DNA of 64,000 bases from Algivirga pacifica (GCF_039543525.1 NZ_BAABJX010000005.1:71493-135492); one strand, 5' to 3'; shown: positions 17,421 to 27,012, counted from the stretch's first letter. Notes: generated from the letters alone by a model not told the origin. Made by a program: numbers and translations.

Positions 17421-18264
17421 ATTTTAAATGAAAAGTAATAAGTCCTTCCATAGGAGATACTTGAATGCGTTGTATGTCTATACCCATTGCTTCACCTTCC
17501 TCCCTTAAAAGATCCTGAAAGTAGAAAGCTACAGAACCGACAATATGAACGGGGAATATCACGCTATGTTCTGTTTCTTCATAAGTTTTGACAAAGTAGG
17601 AGAAGAATAGTCGGAAGTTTTCCCTGACCATTTTTTCGATGACCTCAACTTCAATATGTTTATAAATAAAGTGTGTAAAGGAAGCAAGAAAGCGATTGGG
17701 ATAGGCTTTTCTATAGAGGTTGTTCAATATATCTACTTTTTGTAAGTGATATTCTTGATGAAAAGCATCTTCAACTTTTCGAGGCAATTGATGTGTTAAT
17801 AGGAGGCCTATGAACTCTTTACCCAATACAGCTCCACTTCCCCAATCCCCAAGAATATACCCTATGGAGGGAACGGTTTTGATGATCTGAGTACCATCAT
17901 AGAGACATGAGTTGGTCCCCGTTCCCATGATACAAGCGATGCCAGGGCGATCTAGGAATAACCCTCTGGCAGCTCCTAACATATCAGAAAATACTTCAAT
18001 ATGAGGAATTTCTAGTGCTTTAGATAGATGCGTTTTTACCCATTCAGCTTGTTTTTCAAGTCCACATCCCGCTCCATAGAAAAATAAGTGTTGTACCTCT
18101 TTCACAGAAGGTAGTGTTTCTTGCAGATAAGTTACAAAGGCTGTCGATTCCCAAAAGTAAGGGTTCAGTCCTTTGGTAGTGAATTCTTTAGTGATTTGTT
18201 TAGTTTTTGGGTCCAACACTACCCATTGGGTTTTGGTTGATCCACTGTCTGCTATCAGTATCAT
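17419..18264 (-). CDS. BadF/BadG-type ATPase, probable N-acetylglucosamine kinase
   Basis: 281 residues from ATG 18264; the upstream ATG at 18312 would add a 16-residue leader absent from the family. The protein begins MILIADSGSTKTQW, the ASKHA phosphate-1 loop with DSGSTKT, followed by FYGAGCG, GIACIMGTGTNSCLYDG (phosphate-2) and GYILGDWGSGAVLGK, all characteristic of the BadF/BadG/BcrA/BcrD ATPase family members annotated as GlcNAc kinases. It would phosphorylate GlcNAc in the cytoplasm. A double-GH18 chitinase lies 9 kb away, which makes that substrate plausible but is not proof. Confidence 0.82.
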   Translation of the reverse strand: MILIADSGSTKTQWVVLDPKTKQITKEFTTKGLNPYFWESTAFVTYLQETLPSVKEVQHLFFYGAGCGLEKQAEWVKTHLSKALEIPHIEVFSDMLGAARGLFLDRPGIACIMGTGTNSCLYDGTQIIKTVPSIGYILGDWGSGAVLGKEFIGLLLTHQLPRKVEDAFHQEYHLQKVDILNNLYRKAYPNRFLASFTHFIYKHIEVEVIEKMVRENFRLFFSYFVKTYEETEHSVIFPVHIVGSVAFYFQDLLREEGEAMGIDIQRIQVSPMEGLITFHLK

Positions 18265-18415
18265 CGTTATTCGTAAAAGGGTAAAAAGGTGAATAGTTTG
18301 CTGGATGTACATGCAATAGATTATTGTGATCTATCCATCTCTAAAAGGTGTCACCCTATGGTGCTTTTATAACTTATAATAGTACTACAAGAAAGTAGAA
18401 AATACAAATGAACAA

Positions 18416-18448
18416 AAAAGGGATGTACGTGAACCGCACATCCCTTTT
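18416..18448. terminator. Intrinsic terminator downstream of ftsH
   Basis: Arms AAAAGGGATGT and ACATCCCTTTT with an 11-base loop. A-rich and T-rich flanks allow function on both strands; on the minus strand it ends ftsH. Confidence 0.8.
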
Positions 18449-18471
18449 ATATCAAGTATCAAAAGACTTTA

Positions 18472-20508
18472 TTAAGAATTGCTTCCCGAGGTATTCTCAG
18501 TCTCGCCATCGTTACTTTCTGAAGGAGTAGTAGTATCTACTTTTTCAACTTCTTCTGCAACATTCTCTGGCTTTTCCGTGTATTCCTGATAAGTAGTTTT
18601 CTTGCTAAAAGGTCTTTCACCGATCAGTTTTACCAAATCATTTTGATAAAGGATCTCTTTATCCAGAAGCTGTTGTGCTAAGATCTCCAAAGCATCTTTA
18701 TGCTTATTTAAGAGGTCTTTGGTGCGCTCATAAGCTTCGTCAATAAGCTTCTTAACCTCTTGGTCAATTTTCTCTGCAGTCGCTTCTGAGTAAGGCTTGG
18801 ACATGTATTCTTGACGTTGTGGGTCATAGAATGAGATGTTTCCAATTTCCTTATTCATACCATAGATAGAGACAATGCTGTAAGCCATCTTGGTCGTGCG
18901 CTCCAAGTCACTTAATGCACCCGTTGAGATACGTCCGAAGATTAACTCTTCTGCCGCACGTCCACCTAGTGTCATGCAGATCTCATCGAGCATTTGCTCT
19001 GTCGTATGCAAGTACTGTTCTTTTGGTAAGTATTGTGCATACCCTAGGGCAGCTACACCACGAGGAACGATACTTACTTTTACCAATGGGTCTGCATGCT
19101 CCAGGAACCATCCTGCAACGGCATGTCCTGCCTCATGGTAAGCGACAATCTTTTTCTCGTCAGGAGAAATGATCTTATTCTTTTTCTCCAAACCACCGAT
19201 CACACGGTCAACAGCAGCTTGGAAGTCATCCATATCTACTTTTTCCTTCCCATTACGGGCAGCAATCAAGGCTGCTTCGTTACATACGTTGGCAATCTCA
19301 GCACCAGCAAATCCCGGTGTTTGAGCGGCAAGTTCTTTAGGTTTTACACCATCAGCCAATTTGATCGGTTGTAAGTGTACCTTGAAGATTTGCTCACGAC
19401 CAACGATGTCTGGTTTGTCCACACTAATCTGACGGTCAAAACGACCCGGTCTCATCAAGGCGTTGTCCAAGATATCCGGGCGGTTAGTGGCAGCCAAAAG
19501 GATCACACCTGAGTCTGTTCCAAAACCATCCATCTCCACCAATAGGGAGTTCAGGGTGTTTTCTCTTTCGTCATTAGAGCCTGGCATAGCGCCTTTTCCT
19601 CTAGAACGTCCAATCGCATCAATCTCATCAATAAAGATGATACAAGGTGCTTTTTCCTTTGCTTGCTTGAAAAGGTCACGTACACGAGCGGCACCTACCC
19701 CCACAAACATTTCCACGAAATCAGAACCTGACAAGCTGAAGAACGGTACACCTGCTTCTCCTGCAACGGCTTTAGCCAAAAGGGTCTTACCGGTACCTGG
19801 AGGGCCTACAAGTAATACTCCTTTAGGAATCTTGCCCCCTAGGTCAGTATACTTGCTTGGTTTTTTCAAGAAGTCAACCACTTCTTCTACTTCTTCTTTG
19901 GCTTCATCAAGCCCTGCCACATCCTTGAAGGTTACCTTCATGCGGTTGGCATCAAACATGGTCGCCTTGGACTTACCGATGTTAAAGATTTGTCCGCCAG
20001 CACCACCGCCAGCCATACGACGCATCAGGAACCAGAATCCGAAGATAAATAGGAATAGTACTCCCCAGCTGATCAACCAATCGAAAGGATTCTCTCTGGC
20101 TTCAGTTTTCAAACCTTTTACTTCCTGTCCTTTTGGAAGTTGTTCCTTTACTTCCTCAATCAGTTCATAAGGACGCTGATCGTTACCCACTTGAAGTACA
20201 TAGTGAGGGCCACGGTTAACACCACTTAGTGGACCGGAGTTTTCCAGGTTGTGTTCCGCTTTCTTCAGGGCTTCATCTGTAAGCGTAATTTCTATGAATA
20301 ATCGGTTTCTAACGAATACATGCTCTTTGACTTCTCCCTTTATAAGGAGTTCCTTGTATGTACCCTCATCGATCTCTACTGTAGTGGCTCCTTTGTTAAA
20401 CCAAGACACGCCCAACACCACAATAATCAGGGCGATCAAAAGCCAAACCTGATATCCTCCTTTAGGTGTTGGTGTCTTTGGTGCATTATTATTGTTATTC
20501 GGATTCAA
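18472..20508 (-). CDS. ftsH: ATP-dependent zinc metalloprotease FtsH
   Basis: 678 residues. Transmembrane helices at about 20-36 and 143-163 enclose a periplasmic domain. The AAA+ module has Walker A GPPGTGKT (235-242), Walker B IFIDEIDA (291-298) and the second region of homology ending RPGRFDRQI. The M41 peptidase zinc site is HEAGH (458-462). The hexameric enzyme extracts and degrades membrane and short-lived cytoplasmic proteins. A poly-Asn N-terminus and an acidic Ser/Thr-rich tail are lineage-specific ends. It is followed by a terminator and preceded on the same strand by rsfS 213 bases upstream, an arrangement common in Bacteroidota. Confidence 0.97.
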   Translation of the reverse strand: MNPNNNNNAPKTPTPKGGYQVWLLIALIIVVLGVSWFNKGATTVEIDEGTYKELLIKGEVKEHVFVRNRLFIEITLTDEALKKAEHNLENSGPLSGVNRGPHYVLQVGNDQRPYELIEEVKEQLPKGQEVKGLKTEARENPFDWLISWGVLFLFIFGFWFLMRRMAGGGAGGQIFNIGKSKATMFDANRMKVTFKDVAGLDEAKEEVEEVVDFLKKPSKYTDLGGKIPKGVLLVGPPGTGKTLLAKAVAGEAGVPFFSLSGSDFVEMFVGVGAARVRDLFKQAKEKAPCIIFIDEIDAIGRSRGKGAMPGSNDERENTLNSLLVEMDGFGTDSGVILLAATNRPDILDNALMRPGRFDRQISVDKPDIVGREQIFKVHLQPIKLADGVKPKELAAQTPGFAGAEIANVCNEAALIAARNGKEKVDMDDFQAAVDRVIGGLEKKNKIISPDEKKIVAYHEAGHAVAGWFLEHADPLVKVSIVPRGVAALGYAQYLPKEQYLHTTEQMLDEICMTLGGRAAEELIFGRISTGALSDLERTTKMAYSIVSIYGMNKEIGNISFYDPQRQEYMSKPYSEATAEKIDQEVKKLIDEAYERTKDLLNKHKDALEILAQQLLDKEILYQNDLVKLIGERPFSKKTTYQEYTEKPENVAEEVEKVDTTTPSESNDGETENTSGSNS

Positions 20509-20721
20509 CTTTGAGAAGTTTAATATTCAAAAAAAGGTAAATTTATGTGTTCTGTTACTAATTAGGCGAAACATATAATGACTAGGTCATTATTCCTTAA
20601 ACAAGGGAATCTATGATATGTGACAAAAACCTATTAAAATATACTTGTTAACAATTAAACAAAACAAATATCATAGTGTTTTTTTAGTCTTTTTAATGCC
20701 CTATGTTATAGTAACTTCTTT

Positions 20722-21114
20722 TTATTCTGCTGTGTCGGCCTTGCCTAAATCAATGCGAGTAGTTTTGGCATCTCCCCAAAGGTCCTCCAAACCATAATGT
20801 TGACGTTTGTTTTCCACAAAAACATGGGCAACGACATCAATATAGTCCAAAAGGATCCACTCTTTTCTTTCCATTCCTTCTCGACGCCACGCTTTGGTTC
20901 CAGATTCCTTTAGGGTGGTTTCTTCGATACCATCGATGACTGCTGCAGCATGTCGGTCTGAAGTAGCTGAGCATACCACGAAGAAATCGGATACCGCATG
21001 CTTGATTTCTCTTAAATCCATCAATACGACATCTTTGGCTTTTTTATCCAACATCCCCTTAACTACCAACTCCGCTAATTGCTTAGAGCTTAGTTCCTTC
21101 TTGCTATCTTCCAT
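20722..21114 (-). CDS. rsfS: Ribosomal silencing factor RsfS
   Basis: 130 residues of the Iojap/RsfS family: KDVVLMDLREIKHAVSDFFVVCSATSDRHAAAV and AWRREGMERKEWILLDYIDVVAHVFVENKRQHYGLEDLWGDA. It binds ribosomal protein uL14 and blocks subunit joining during starvation. Normal length for the family. It is divergent from birA and upstream of ftsH on the same strand. Confidence 0.95.
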   Translation of the reverse strand: MEDSKKELSSKQLAELVVKGMLDKKAKDVVLMDLREIKHAVSDFFVVCSATSDRHAAAVIDGIEETTLKESGTKAWRREGMERKEWILLDYIDVVAHVFVENKRQHYGLEDLWGDAKTTRIDLGKADTAE

Positions 21115-21228
21115 TATTCTTGATGAAATTCTCCGTTTTCTATTTATATTTCCTGCGCTTTTTCACTGCCGGTCGGGCTTTGCATCCTATTGGAGTGAAG
21201 CATAGCTTTATTTTGTTCAATTACCATA

Positions 21229-21236
21229 CAAAACTA
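21229..21236 (-). promoter_or_regulatory. -7 promoter element for rsfS
   Basis: Read on the minus strand this is TAGTTTTG, a match to the Bacteroidota TAnnTTTG element, 115 bases upstream of the rsfS ATG. The -33 partner is not clear: a TTGG occurs 25 bases further, slightly too far. Confidence 0.45.
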
Positions 21237-21244
21237 ATAATTAG

Positions 21245-22018
21245 TTGAATATTATCTGTTCCAATACACTTTTTGTCGGAAAAAAAGTCGTTTACCTGCC
21301 AACTTGTCTGTCTACCAATACCGAAGCTGTCAGTATGCTCCAAAAAGGACCTGTGATAGAAGGGACAATTATTTACACCCCAGAGCAAACGGCCGGTAGA
21401 GGACAAAGGGGAAATCAGTGGGAAGCCAAAGCCAATAAAAACCTGACATTTTCAATGATTCTTAAGCCGACTTTTCTACAGGCACAAGAGCAGTTTCAGT
21501 TGAATGTAGCGGTTTCATTAGGAATCATGGATTTTTTTCGGGAAGTGATTGGCTTATCCGTGAAGGTGAAATGGCCTAATGATATTTATGTGGAGGATCG
21601 CAAAATTTGTGGTATTCTGATTGAAAATTTCTTGCATGGAAACAGTATTAGCCACGCGATTATTGGAATAGGAATCAATGTCAATCAACAAGTGTTTGAC
21701 CACCCCAAGGCCACCTCTATAGCACTTGAAGTAGGGAAGCAATATAAGCTAGAATCTTTGTTGGAAGAGATAGCACAGTACATTGAAGCACGTTACTTAA
21801 AACTCAAGAACCAAGGCTACCTTGCGTTGAAGACGGCTTATTTACAATCCTTGTACTGGTATCAGGAGGTGCATCAATTTGAACGATTGACGGAAGTAGG
21901 AAAAGGAACAATCTTTGAAGGAAGCATTTTGGGTATTGATACCCATGGGAAATTGATTTTGCAATCGGAAAAAGGATTAGAGACTTTTGGGTTAAAGGAG
22001 ATTCGCTTTCACCAATAA
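21245..22018 (+). CDS. birA: Biotin-acetyl-CoA-carboxylase ligase BirA, non-ATG start
   Basis: 257 residues of catalytic BirA without the N-terminal DNA-binding domain. Motifs: CLSTNTEA (biotin site start), TAGRGQRGNQWEA (biotinyl-AMP loop), VKWPNDIYV, KICGILIEN and IIGIGINVNQ. The enzyme attaches biotin to the carboxylase carrier protein. The frame has a TAG immediately before TTG at 21245, and the first in-frame ATG comes only after the STN motif, so translation must begin at a non-ATG codon; TTG 21245 is the best choice. Divergent from rsfS with 130 bases between. Confidence 0.93.
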   Translation: MNIICSNTLFVGKKVVYLPTCLSTNTEAVSMLQKGPVIEGTIIYTPEQTAGRGQRGNQWEAKANKNLTFSMILKPTFLQAQEQFQLNVAVSLGIMDFFREVIGLSVKVKWPNDIYVEDRKICGILIENFLHGNSISHAIIGIGINVNQQVFDHPKATSIALEVGKQYKLESLLEEIAQYIEARYLKLKNQGYLALKTAYLQSLYWYQEVHQFERLTEVGKGTIFEGSILGIDTHGKLILQSEKGLETFGLKEIRFHQ

Positions 22019-22093
22019 AATCATAGCGTGTAGTTGGAATACCTATTTTGGAAGAAATTGACATTCTAAACATACTCTTAATATTAAAAAAAA

Positions 22094-22101
22094 TATATTT
22101 G
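22094..22101 (+). promoter_or_regulatory. -7 promoter element for tex
   Basis: TATATTTG matches TAnnTTTG and lies about 105 bases upstream of the tex ATG. No clear -33 TTTG is present. The leader contains the small palindrome TCTCTGAGGAGAGA. Confidence 0.45.
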
Positions 22102-22205
22102 CACACCTGCGATGAACGTGGATCATCAATCATAGCATAAACCAGCAGGTCATGGTACTTCTCTGAGGAGAGATATTTTGAACTGCCTTAATTTTTTTGA
22201 AACTG

Positions 22206-24422
22206 ATGGAAAATAATATTCTAGTCATAGCCGGAGAGCTGAATGTGAGGCCTCAACAGGTTGAAGCCACCGTAAAGCTATTGGATGAGGGAGCGACCGT
22301 TCCTTTTATTTCTCGTTACCGTAAAGAAGCGACCGGTAGCCTTGATGAAGTTGCAGTAGCAGCCGTTAGGGACCGAATGACACAGCTTAGAGAACTAGAC
22401 AAGCGAAGAGAAAGTATTCTGAAGAGCATTGAGGAGCAAGGAAAACTAACGGATGAGCTGAAAAAGAAAATTGAAGCAGCCGATACCATGGCTGTTTTGG
22501 AAGATATCTACCTCCCTTATAAGCCTAAGCGTAAGACACGTGCTTCTGTAGCTAAGGAAAAAGGACTAGAGCCTTTAGCTGAAACGCTTTTCAATCAGGA
22601 AGATGTTTCTTTGGAGGAGTTGGCTAAGCCATTCCTTGATGAGGAGAAAGGAGTGAAAACAGTAGAGGAAGCATTGGCCGGAGCCAGAGATATCATTGCT
22701 GAAAAAGTGAATGAAGATCAGGAAGCTCGTAAGGCCGTTCGTCACTTGTTTGAAAAACAAGGGACCTTTAGTGCAAAAGTAATCCCTGGGAAAGAAGAAG
22801 AAGGAGCCAAGTATAAAGATTACTTCGAGTGGAGTGAGCCGATTGAGAAAGCACCATCGCATCGTATTCTGGCAATGAGAAGAGCGGAGAAAGAGATGAT
22901 CATCTCTTTGGACTGTACGCCAGAGGAAGAGGAAGCGATCTATCGTTTGGAGGACCAGTTTGTACAAGGGCATTCCGAAGCAGCCCAACAAGTAAAACTG
23001 GCTGTAAGAGATTCTTACAAGCGTCTGATGAAACCTTCTTTGGAAACGGAAATCCGTATCAATAGCAAGAAGAGAGCAGACGAAGAAGCGATTCATGTAT
23101 TTGCAGAAAACCTTAGACAATTGCTGTTGTCTGCCCCTCTAGGACAGAAAAATGTATTAGCGATTGACCCTGCCTACCGTACAGGTTGTAAAACGGTTGT
23201 ATTGGACAAGCAAGGAAAGCTACTATATAATACGGTGATTTATCCTTTGGATCGAGTGGCACAAGCTACGGCTACTGTAAAGGATCTTTGCAAGCGTTAT
23301 GATATTGAAGCGATTGCGATTGGTAATGGTACAGCAAGCCGTGAGACAGAGCGTTTTGTCAGGGGATTAAACCTTGCCGAAATTCAGGTGATCGTAGTGA
23401 ACGAGAGTGGAGCATCAGTATATTCTGCTTCTGAGGTAGCAAGAGAGGAGTTCCCTGATTATGATGTGACGGTAAGAGGAGCCGTATCCATTGGCCGAAG
23501 ATTGATGGACCCATTGGCAGAGCTGGTAAAGATCGATCCAAAGTCCATTGGTGTAGGACAGTATCAACATGATGTGGACCAGACCTTATTGAAAAACGGA
23601 CTGGATGATGTAGTGGTAAGCTGTGTGAACAAAGTAGGGGTAGAGGTCAATACTGCTAGTAAGGAGTTGTTGACTTATGTTTCTGGTTTGGGAGCAACGA
23701 TTGCCAAGAATATTGTAAACTACCGAAACGAGAATGGGCCATTCAAGTCCAGAACAGAATTGAAGAAAGTGGCTCGATTAGGTCCAAAGGCCTTTGAGCA
23801 GTCAGCAGGTTTCCTTCGTGTTCGTGGAAGTAAAAATCCTTTGGATCAAAGTGCAGTACACCCAGAGAGCTATACCATTGTACAGCAAATGGCGAAAGAT
23901 CTAAACTGTACGGTGCAGGATTTGATGGATAAGCAAGAGCTTCGTGCGCAAATTGATCTGAAAAAATATGTCACCGATACCGTTGGTTTACCAACATTGA
24001 CGGATATCCTTCAGGAATTGGCAAAACCGGGACGTGACCCTCGTGAGCAGTTTGAGACTTTTGAGTTTGCGGATGATGTAAACGAAATGGAAGATCTTAA
24101 GATTGGAATGAAGTTACCGGGTATTGTTACAAACATTACTAATTTTGGTGCTTTCGTTGATATTGGAGTGCATCAGGATGGGTTGGTACACGTGAGTGAA
24201 TTGTCGGATGACTTTGTAGATGATCCTAACGAGGTTGTGAAAGTACAGCAGCAAGTAGAAGTGACAGTCTTGGAAGTGGATATTAGACGAAAGCGTATTT
24301 CTCTTTCCATGAAAACAGGTAAACCGTCACAACGTAAAGCGAAGCGAAAGCAGGAGCCACAGCGTGAAGCAGAGAAATCAATGGATGATATGTTGGCGAT
24401 GTTGAAAGCCAAATTCAAATAA
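22206..24422 (+). CDS. tex: Tex transcription accessory / RNA-binding protein
   Basis: 738 residues from ATG 22206; an in-frame TTG at 22197 is not needed. Begins with the Tex N-terminal helical domain (LDEGATVPFISRYRKEATGSLDE), then a YqgF/RNase H-like fold (NVLAIDPAYRTGCKTVVLD), helix-hairpin-helix segments (GLGATIAKNIVNYRNENGPF, GPKAFEQSAGFLRVRGS) and a C-terminal S1 domain (GIVTNITNFGAFVDIGVHQD). Full length for the family. Tex influences transcription and RNA stability, probably at stalled complexes. It ends with a basic tail and a terminator. Confidence 0.96.
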   Translation: MENNILVIAGELNVRPQQVEATVKLLDEGATVPFISRYRKEATGSLDEVAVAAVRDRMTQLRELDKRRESILKSIEEQGKLTDELKKKIEAADTMAVLEDIYLPYKPKRKTRASVAKEKGLEPLAETLFNQEDVSLEELAKPFLDEEKGVKTVEEALAGARDIIAEKVNEDQEARKAVRHLFEKQGTFSAKVIPGKEEEGAKYKDYFEWSEPIEKAPSHRILAMRRAEKEMIISLDCTPEEEEAIYRLEDQFVQGHSEAAQQVKLAVRDSYKRLMKPSLETEIRINSKKRADEEAIHVFAENLRQLLLSAPLGQKNVLAIDPAYRTGCKTVVLDKQGKLLYNTVIYPLDRVAQATATVKDLCKRYDIEAIAIGNGTASRETERFVRGLNLAEIQVIVVNESGASVYSASEVAREEFPDYDVTVRGAVSIGRRLMDPLAELVKIDPKSIGVGQYQHDVDQTLLKNGLDDVVVSCVNKVGVEVNTASKELLTYVSGLGATIAKNIVNYRNENGPFKSRTELKKVARLGPKAFEQSAGFLRVRGSKNPLDQSAVHPESYTIVQQMAKDLNCTVQDLMDKQELRAQIDLKKYVTDTVGLPTLTDILQELAKPGRDPREQFETFEFADDVNEMEDLKIGMKLPGIVTNITNFGAFVDIGVHQDGLVHVSELSDDFVDDPNEVVKVQQQVEVTVLEVDIRRKRISLSMKTGKPSQRKAKRKQEPQREAEKSMDDMLAMLKAKFK

Positions 24423-24432
24423 TATAGTATGA

Positions 24433-24467
24433 AAACTGGGGAGGGATTGTCTTCCTCAGTTTTTTTT
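24433..24467 (+). terminator. Intrinsic terminator after tex
   Basis: Arms ACTGGGGAGG and CTTCCTCAGT (mostly paired) with a six-base loop, followed by T7. Confidence 0.8.
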
Positions 24468-24572
24468 ATTTGTAAAGCCGTTACATCTATTATCTTTACA
24501 AGTATTAAATTATAGTAAGTGTGTCATAGAAAGAGATAGCCCTTTCTATGACCTATTTAGCAAAATGTGATC

Positions 24573-25400
24573 ATGAATAACCTTAAGGATAAAGCACTCG
24601 AAGCATTAAGTTATATACAAGAGAGAAGTCAACAGTTTACTCCTCAGTATGGTATCGTGTTGGGAACTGGTCTTGGTGGACTTGTAGAGGACGTAGAGAT
24701 TCAGTATACGATTCCTTATGAGGAAATTCCATATTTTCCGGTATCTACGGTAGAGTCTCACTCAGGTAAGTTATTATTGGGAACATTGGCAGGAAAGTCA
24801 GTTGTTGTGATGCAAGGACGTTTCCATTATTATGAAGGCTACTCGATGCAGGAGGTGACTTTCCCTATCCGCGTATTGAAATTATTAGGTATTCAAAAGT
24901 TATTGATCTCTAATGCTGCAGGAGGCTTGAACCCATCTTATGCGATGAGTGATCTTATGGTGATTGAAGATCATATTAATTTGTGCTATGAAAATCCACT
25001 AACAGGAAAGAATATCGATGAGTGGGGAGATCGTTTTCCGGATATGTTCGCTCCTTATGATTCTGAGTTGATTGCTTTATCTCATCAAGTTGCTAAGGAA
25101 CATAACATTACCTTGCAAGAAGGAGTTTATGCTTCTGTACCGGGACCAAATCTGGAAACTAGAGCAGAATACCGTTACCTCAGAATTATTGGAGGTGATG
25201 CTGTTGGGATGTCGACAGTTCCAGAAGTTATTGTGGCTAAACATATGAATCTTCCTGTATTTGCCGTTTCAGTGATAACGGACCTTTGTTCTCCTGATCA
25301 CCTGAAGCCCGTAGTCATTAAAGAAATCTTGGAAGCAGCTCACAAAGCCGAGACGAAACTAAGAACTTTATTCCGAGCTATGATAAGTGCGGATAATTAA
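24573..25400 (+). CDS. Purine nucleoside phosphorylase (trimeric PNP-I type)
   Basis: 275 residues from ATG 24573; a GTG two codons earlier is in frame. Motifs of the trimeric inosine/guanosine phosphorylases: VLGTGLGGL (phosphate), ESHSGKLLLG, MQGRFHYYEGY, LLISNAAGGLNP, YASVPGPNLETRAEYRYLR and GMSTVPEVIVAKH, with the purine-contact region VSVITDLCSPDHL. It cleaves purine ribonucleosides with phosphate for salvage. The gene stands alone between the tex terminator and a universal stress gene. Confidence 0.94.
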   Translation: MNNLKDKALEALSYIQERSQQFTPQYGIVLGTGLGGLVEDVEIQYTIPYEEIPYFPVSTVESHSGKLLLGTLAGKSVVVMQGRFHYYEGYSMQEVTFPIRVLKLLGIQKLLISNAAGGLNPSYAMSDLMVIEDHINLCYENPLTGKNIDEWGDRFPDMFAPYDSELIALSHQVAKEHNITLQEGVYASVPGPNLETRAEYRYLRIIGGDAVGMSTVPEVIVAKHMNLPVFAVSVITDLCSPDHLKPVVIKEILEAAHKAETKLRTLFRAMISADN

Positions 25401-25494
25401 TAATCTATTTTTTATATAATACGTTTTAACGCTGCCTACTCCAGCGTTAACTGTTGGTATTTCTAAAAGTTGAGTAGTTAAACCTATCAGTGCC

Positions 25495-26391
25495 ATGAAT
25501 GAACTTCAAACAATACTGGTCGCACTAGATCTTTCTGAGATGGACCTGAATCTGATTCGATATACGTTGAGGATATCGAAATCCATGGACATAAAAAAAA
25601 TCATCTTATTGCACGTTGCTTCCGAAAACAGCCTGAAGAGAAGTAAAAAACAACATGATAAGATCTTGCAGCAAATGAAGGATACGGTTGCTCAGGCTTC
25701 CGAGAATGCAGCTGATCATTATGCGATTGCTTATGAAATTACAGAAGGGGAACCTGTCGCTCAGATTCAGCGTGTAAGTAAGGAGCAGTCTTGTGATATC
25801 ATTGTGATAGGTAAGAAGAAAATCGGAGATGGTACTGGTACGAAAGCCCGTCGCCTGACGAGACGTTCTCTTTGCTCGGTATTGACCTTAACAGAAGTTC
25901 CTGCCTCTGGGGTAAATAAGATTTTATTGCCAATTGATTTCTATGAGATGTCTCAAAGAGCATTGAAGTCGGCAATTAACTTCTGCAGGAAGTCCAATGC
26001 TTCTTTAACTTGCTTGCATATTACGAAGTTACCAACGGGGTACCATACTTCAGGAAAAAGTCCAGAGGAATATGCGAATATTTTGAAGGAGCATGCTGAA
26101 AAACGTTTCCAGAACTTATTGAAGACTATGGATGCAGAGGACCTATCTATAGATTTTAGGGTTCACTTTGATCAGACGAACTCTAAAGGAGCCAAGATTA
26201 TCTTTAATATAGCTTTGGTAGAGGATGCAGATATTATTGTTATGGGCTCCAGAGGTCGTTCAACAATAGCAGCAACCTTACTGGGAAGTACGACAGAGAA
26301 ACTATTGGTGAATAACATAAGTATTCCTACCTTAGTTATCAAAAACAAGGAAAAGAACTTAGGCTTCTTTGAGGCTTTATTAAAAATATAG
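25495..26391 (+). CDS. Double-domain universal stress protein
   Basis: 298 residues consisting of two UspA folds. The first (1-138) starts TILVALDLSEMDLNLIRYTLRIS and ends VLTLTEVP but has a degenerate ATP loop (IGKKKIGDGTG). The second (140-290) starts NKILLPIDFYEMSQRALKSA and has an intact ATP-binding loop GSRGRSTIAATLLGSTTEKL. Tandem Usp proteins act as cytoplasmic stress modulators. It is nine bases upstream of the Rrf2 regulator, so the two are probably co-transcribed. Confidence 0.92.
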   Translation: MNELQTILVALDLSEMDLNLIRYTLRISKSMDIKKIILLHVASENSLKRSKKQHDKILQQMKDTVAQASENAADHYAIAYEITEGEPVAQIQRVSKEQSCDIIVIGKKKIGDGTGTKARRLTRRSLCSVLTLTEVPASGVNKILLPIDFYEMSQRALKSAINFCRKSNASLTCLHITKLPTGYHTSGKSPEEYANILKEHAEKRFQNLLKTMDAEDLSIDFRVHFDQTNSKGAKIIFNIALVEDADIIVMGSRGRSTIAATLLGSTTEKLLVNNISIPTLVIKNKEKNLGFFEALLKI

Positions 26392-26400
26392 TTAAAGGAT

Positions 26401-26817
26401 ATGCTCTCCAAAAAAACAAAATATGCCCTTAGGGCACTGAAGCACCTTGCCAGTAAATATGGGGAAGGGCCTGTGCTGATCAGTGAAATTGCCAATTCAG
26501 AACATATCTCACAGAAGTTTCTGGAGAGTATATTATTGGAATTGCGAAAGGGGCGTATTCTGGGAAGTAAAAAAGGAAAGGGTGGAGGTTACTACCTGAT
26601 TAAGGAACCGAAAGATGTACCCTTATCTGAAATCCTTCGCAAGATCGAAGGGCCTATAGCCTTATTGCCTTGTGTGAGCCTTAACTACTATGAGCCTTGT
26701 GACGATTGTCAGGATGAGGTAAACTGTACGCTTAAAAGGGTAATGATAGAGGTAAGGGATGAGACCTTGAAGATTCTGGAGAATAAGACGGTGGCAGACC
26801 TGCTTGAAAAACAGTAG
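26401..26817 (+). CDS. Rrf2-family transcriptional regulator with cysteine cluster
   Basis: 138 residues. Winged-helix Rrf2 fold: MLSKKTKYALRALKHLA, ISEIANSEHISQKFLESILLELRKG and GSKKGKGGGYYLIKEP. Four cysteines follow in a short region (LPCVSLNYYEPCDDCQDEVNC), the place where IscR and NsrR bind an Fe-S cluster, so redox or Fe-S sensing is possible. It overlaps nothing and follows the Usp gene by nine bases, suggesting it may control that stress operon. Its TAG stop merges into a GTTGA-type repeat element. Confidence 0.92.
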   Translation: MLSKKTKYALRALKHLASKYGEGPVLISEIANSEHISQKFLESILLELRKGRILGSKKGKGGGYYLIKEPKDVPLSEILRKIEGPIALLPCVSLNYYEPCDDCQDEVNCTLKRVMIEVRDETLKILENKTVADLLEKQ

Positions 26818-26987
26818 TTGTTGAATCGTTGATTCGTTGAATTGAGCTTCGCTCCATTACATGGCGTCTTGATTCGAGTTGATATGTTGTATGAGTATCA
26901 GTACATATTTCAATCAACAGTTCAACTCAAATCAACTCACCGAAGGTGAAATTCAACGATTCAACAAGCAGCGTAAGCTGCCTCAAC
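26817..26987. repeat. GTTGA/TCAAC modular inverted repeat
   Basis: Left side GTTGAATC, GTTGATTC, GTTGAATT units, then the mini-hairpin GAGCTTCGCTC; right side the complements ATTCAAC, GATTCAAC with mini-hairpins CACCGAAGGTG and GCAGCGTAAGCTGC. It lies between the convergent Rrf2 and chitinase genes and shares its central segment (ATTTCAATCAACAGTTCAAC) with the element at 44470-44659. Confidence 0.85.
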
Positions 26988-27012
26988 AATTTACCTTAAG
27001 GAAGAGATAAAT

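Noticed and set aside
19463..20170. 235-codon plus-strand frame antisense to ftsH
   Set aside because: A long shadow caused by the codon pattern of ftsH; Ser/Pro-rich with no family features.
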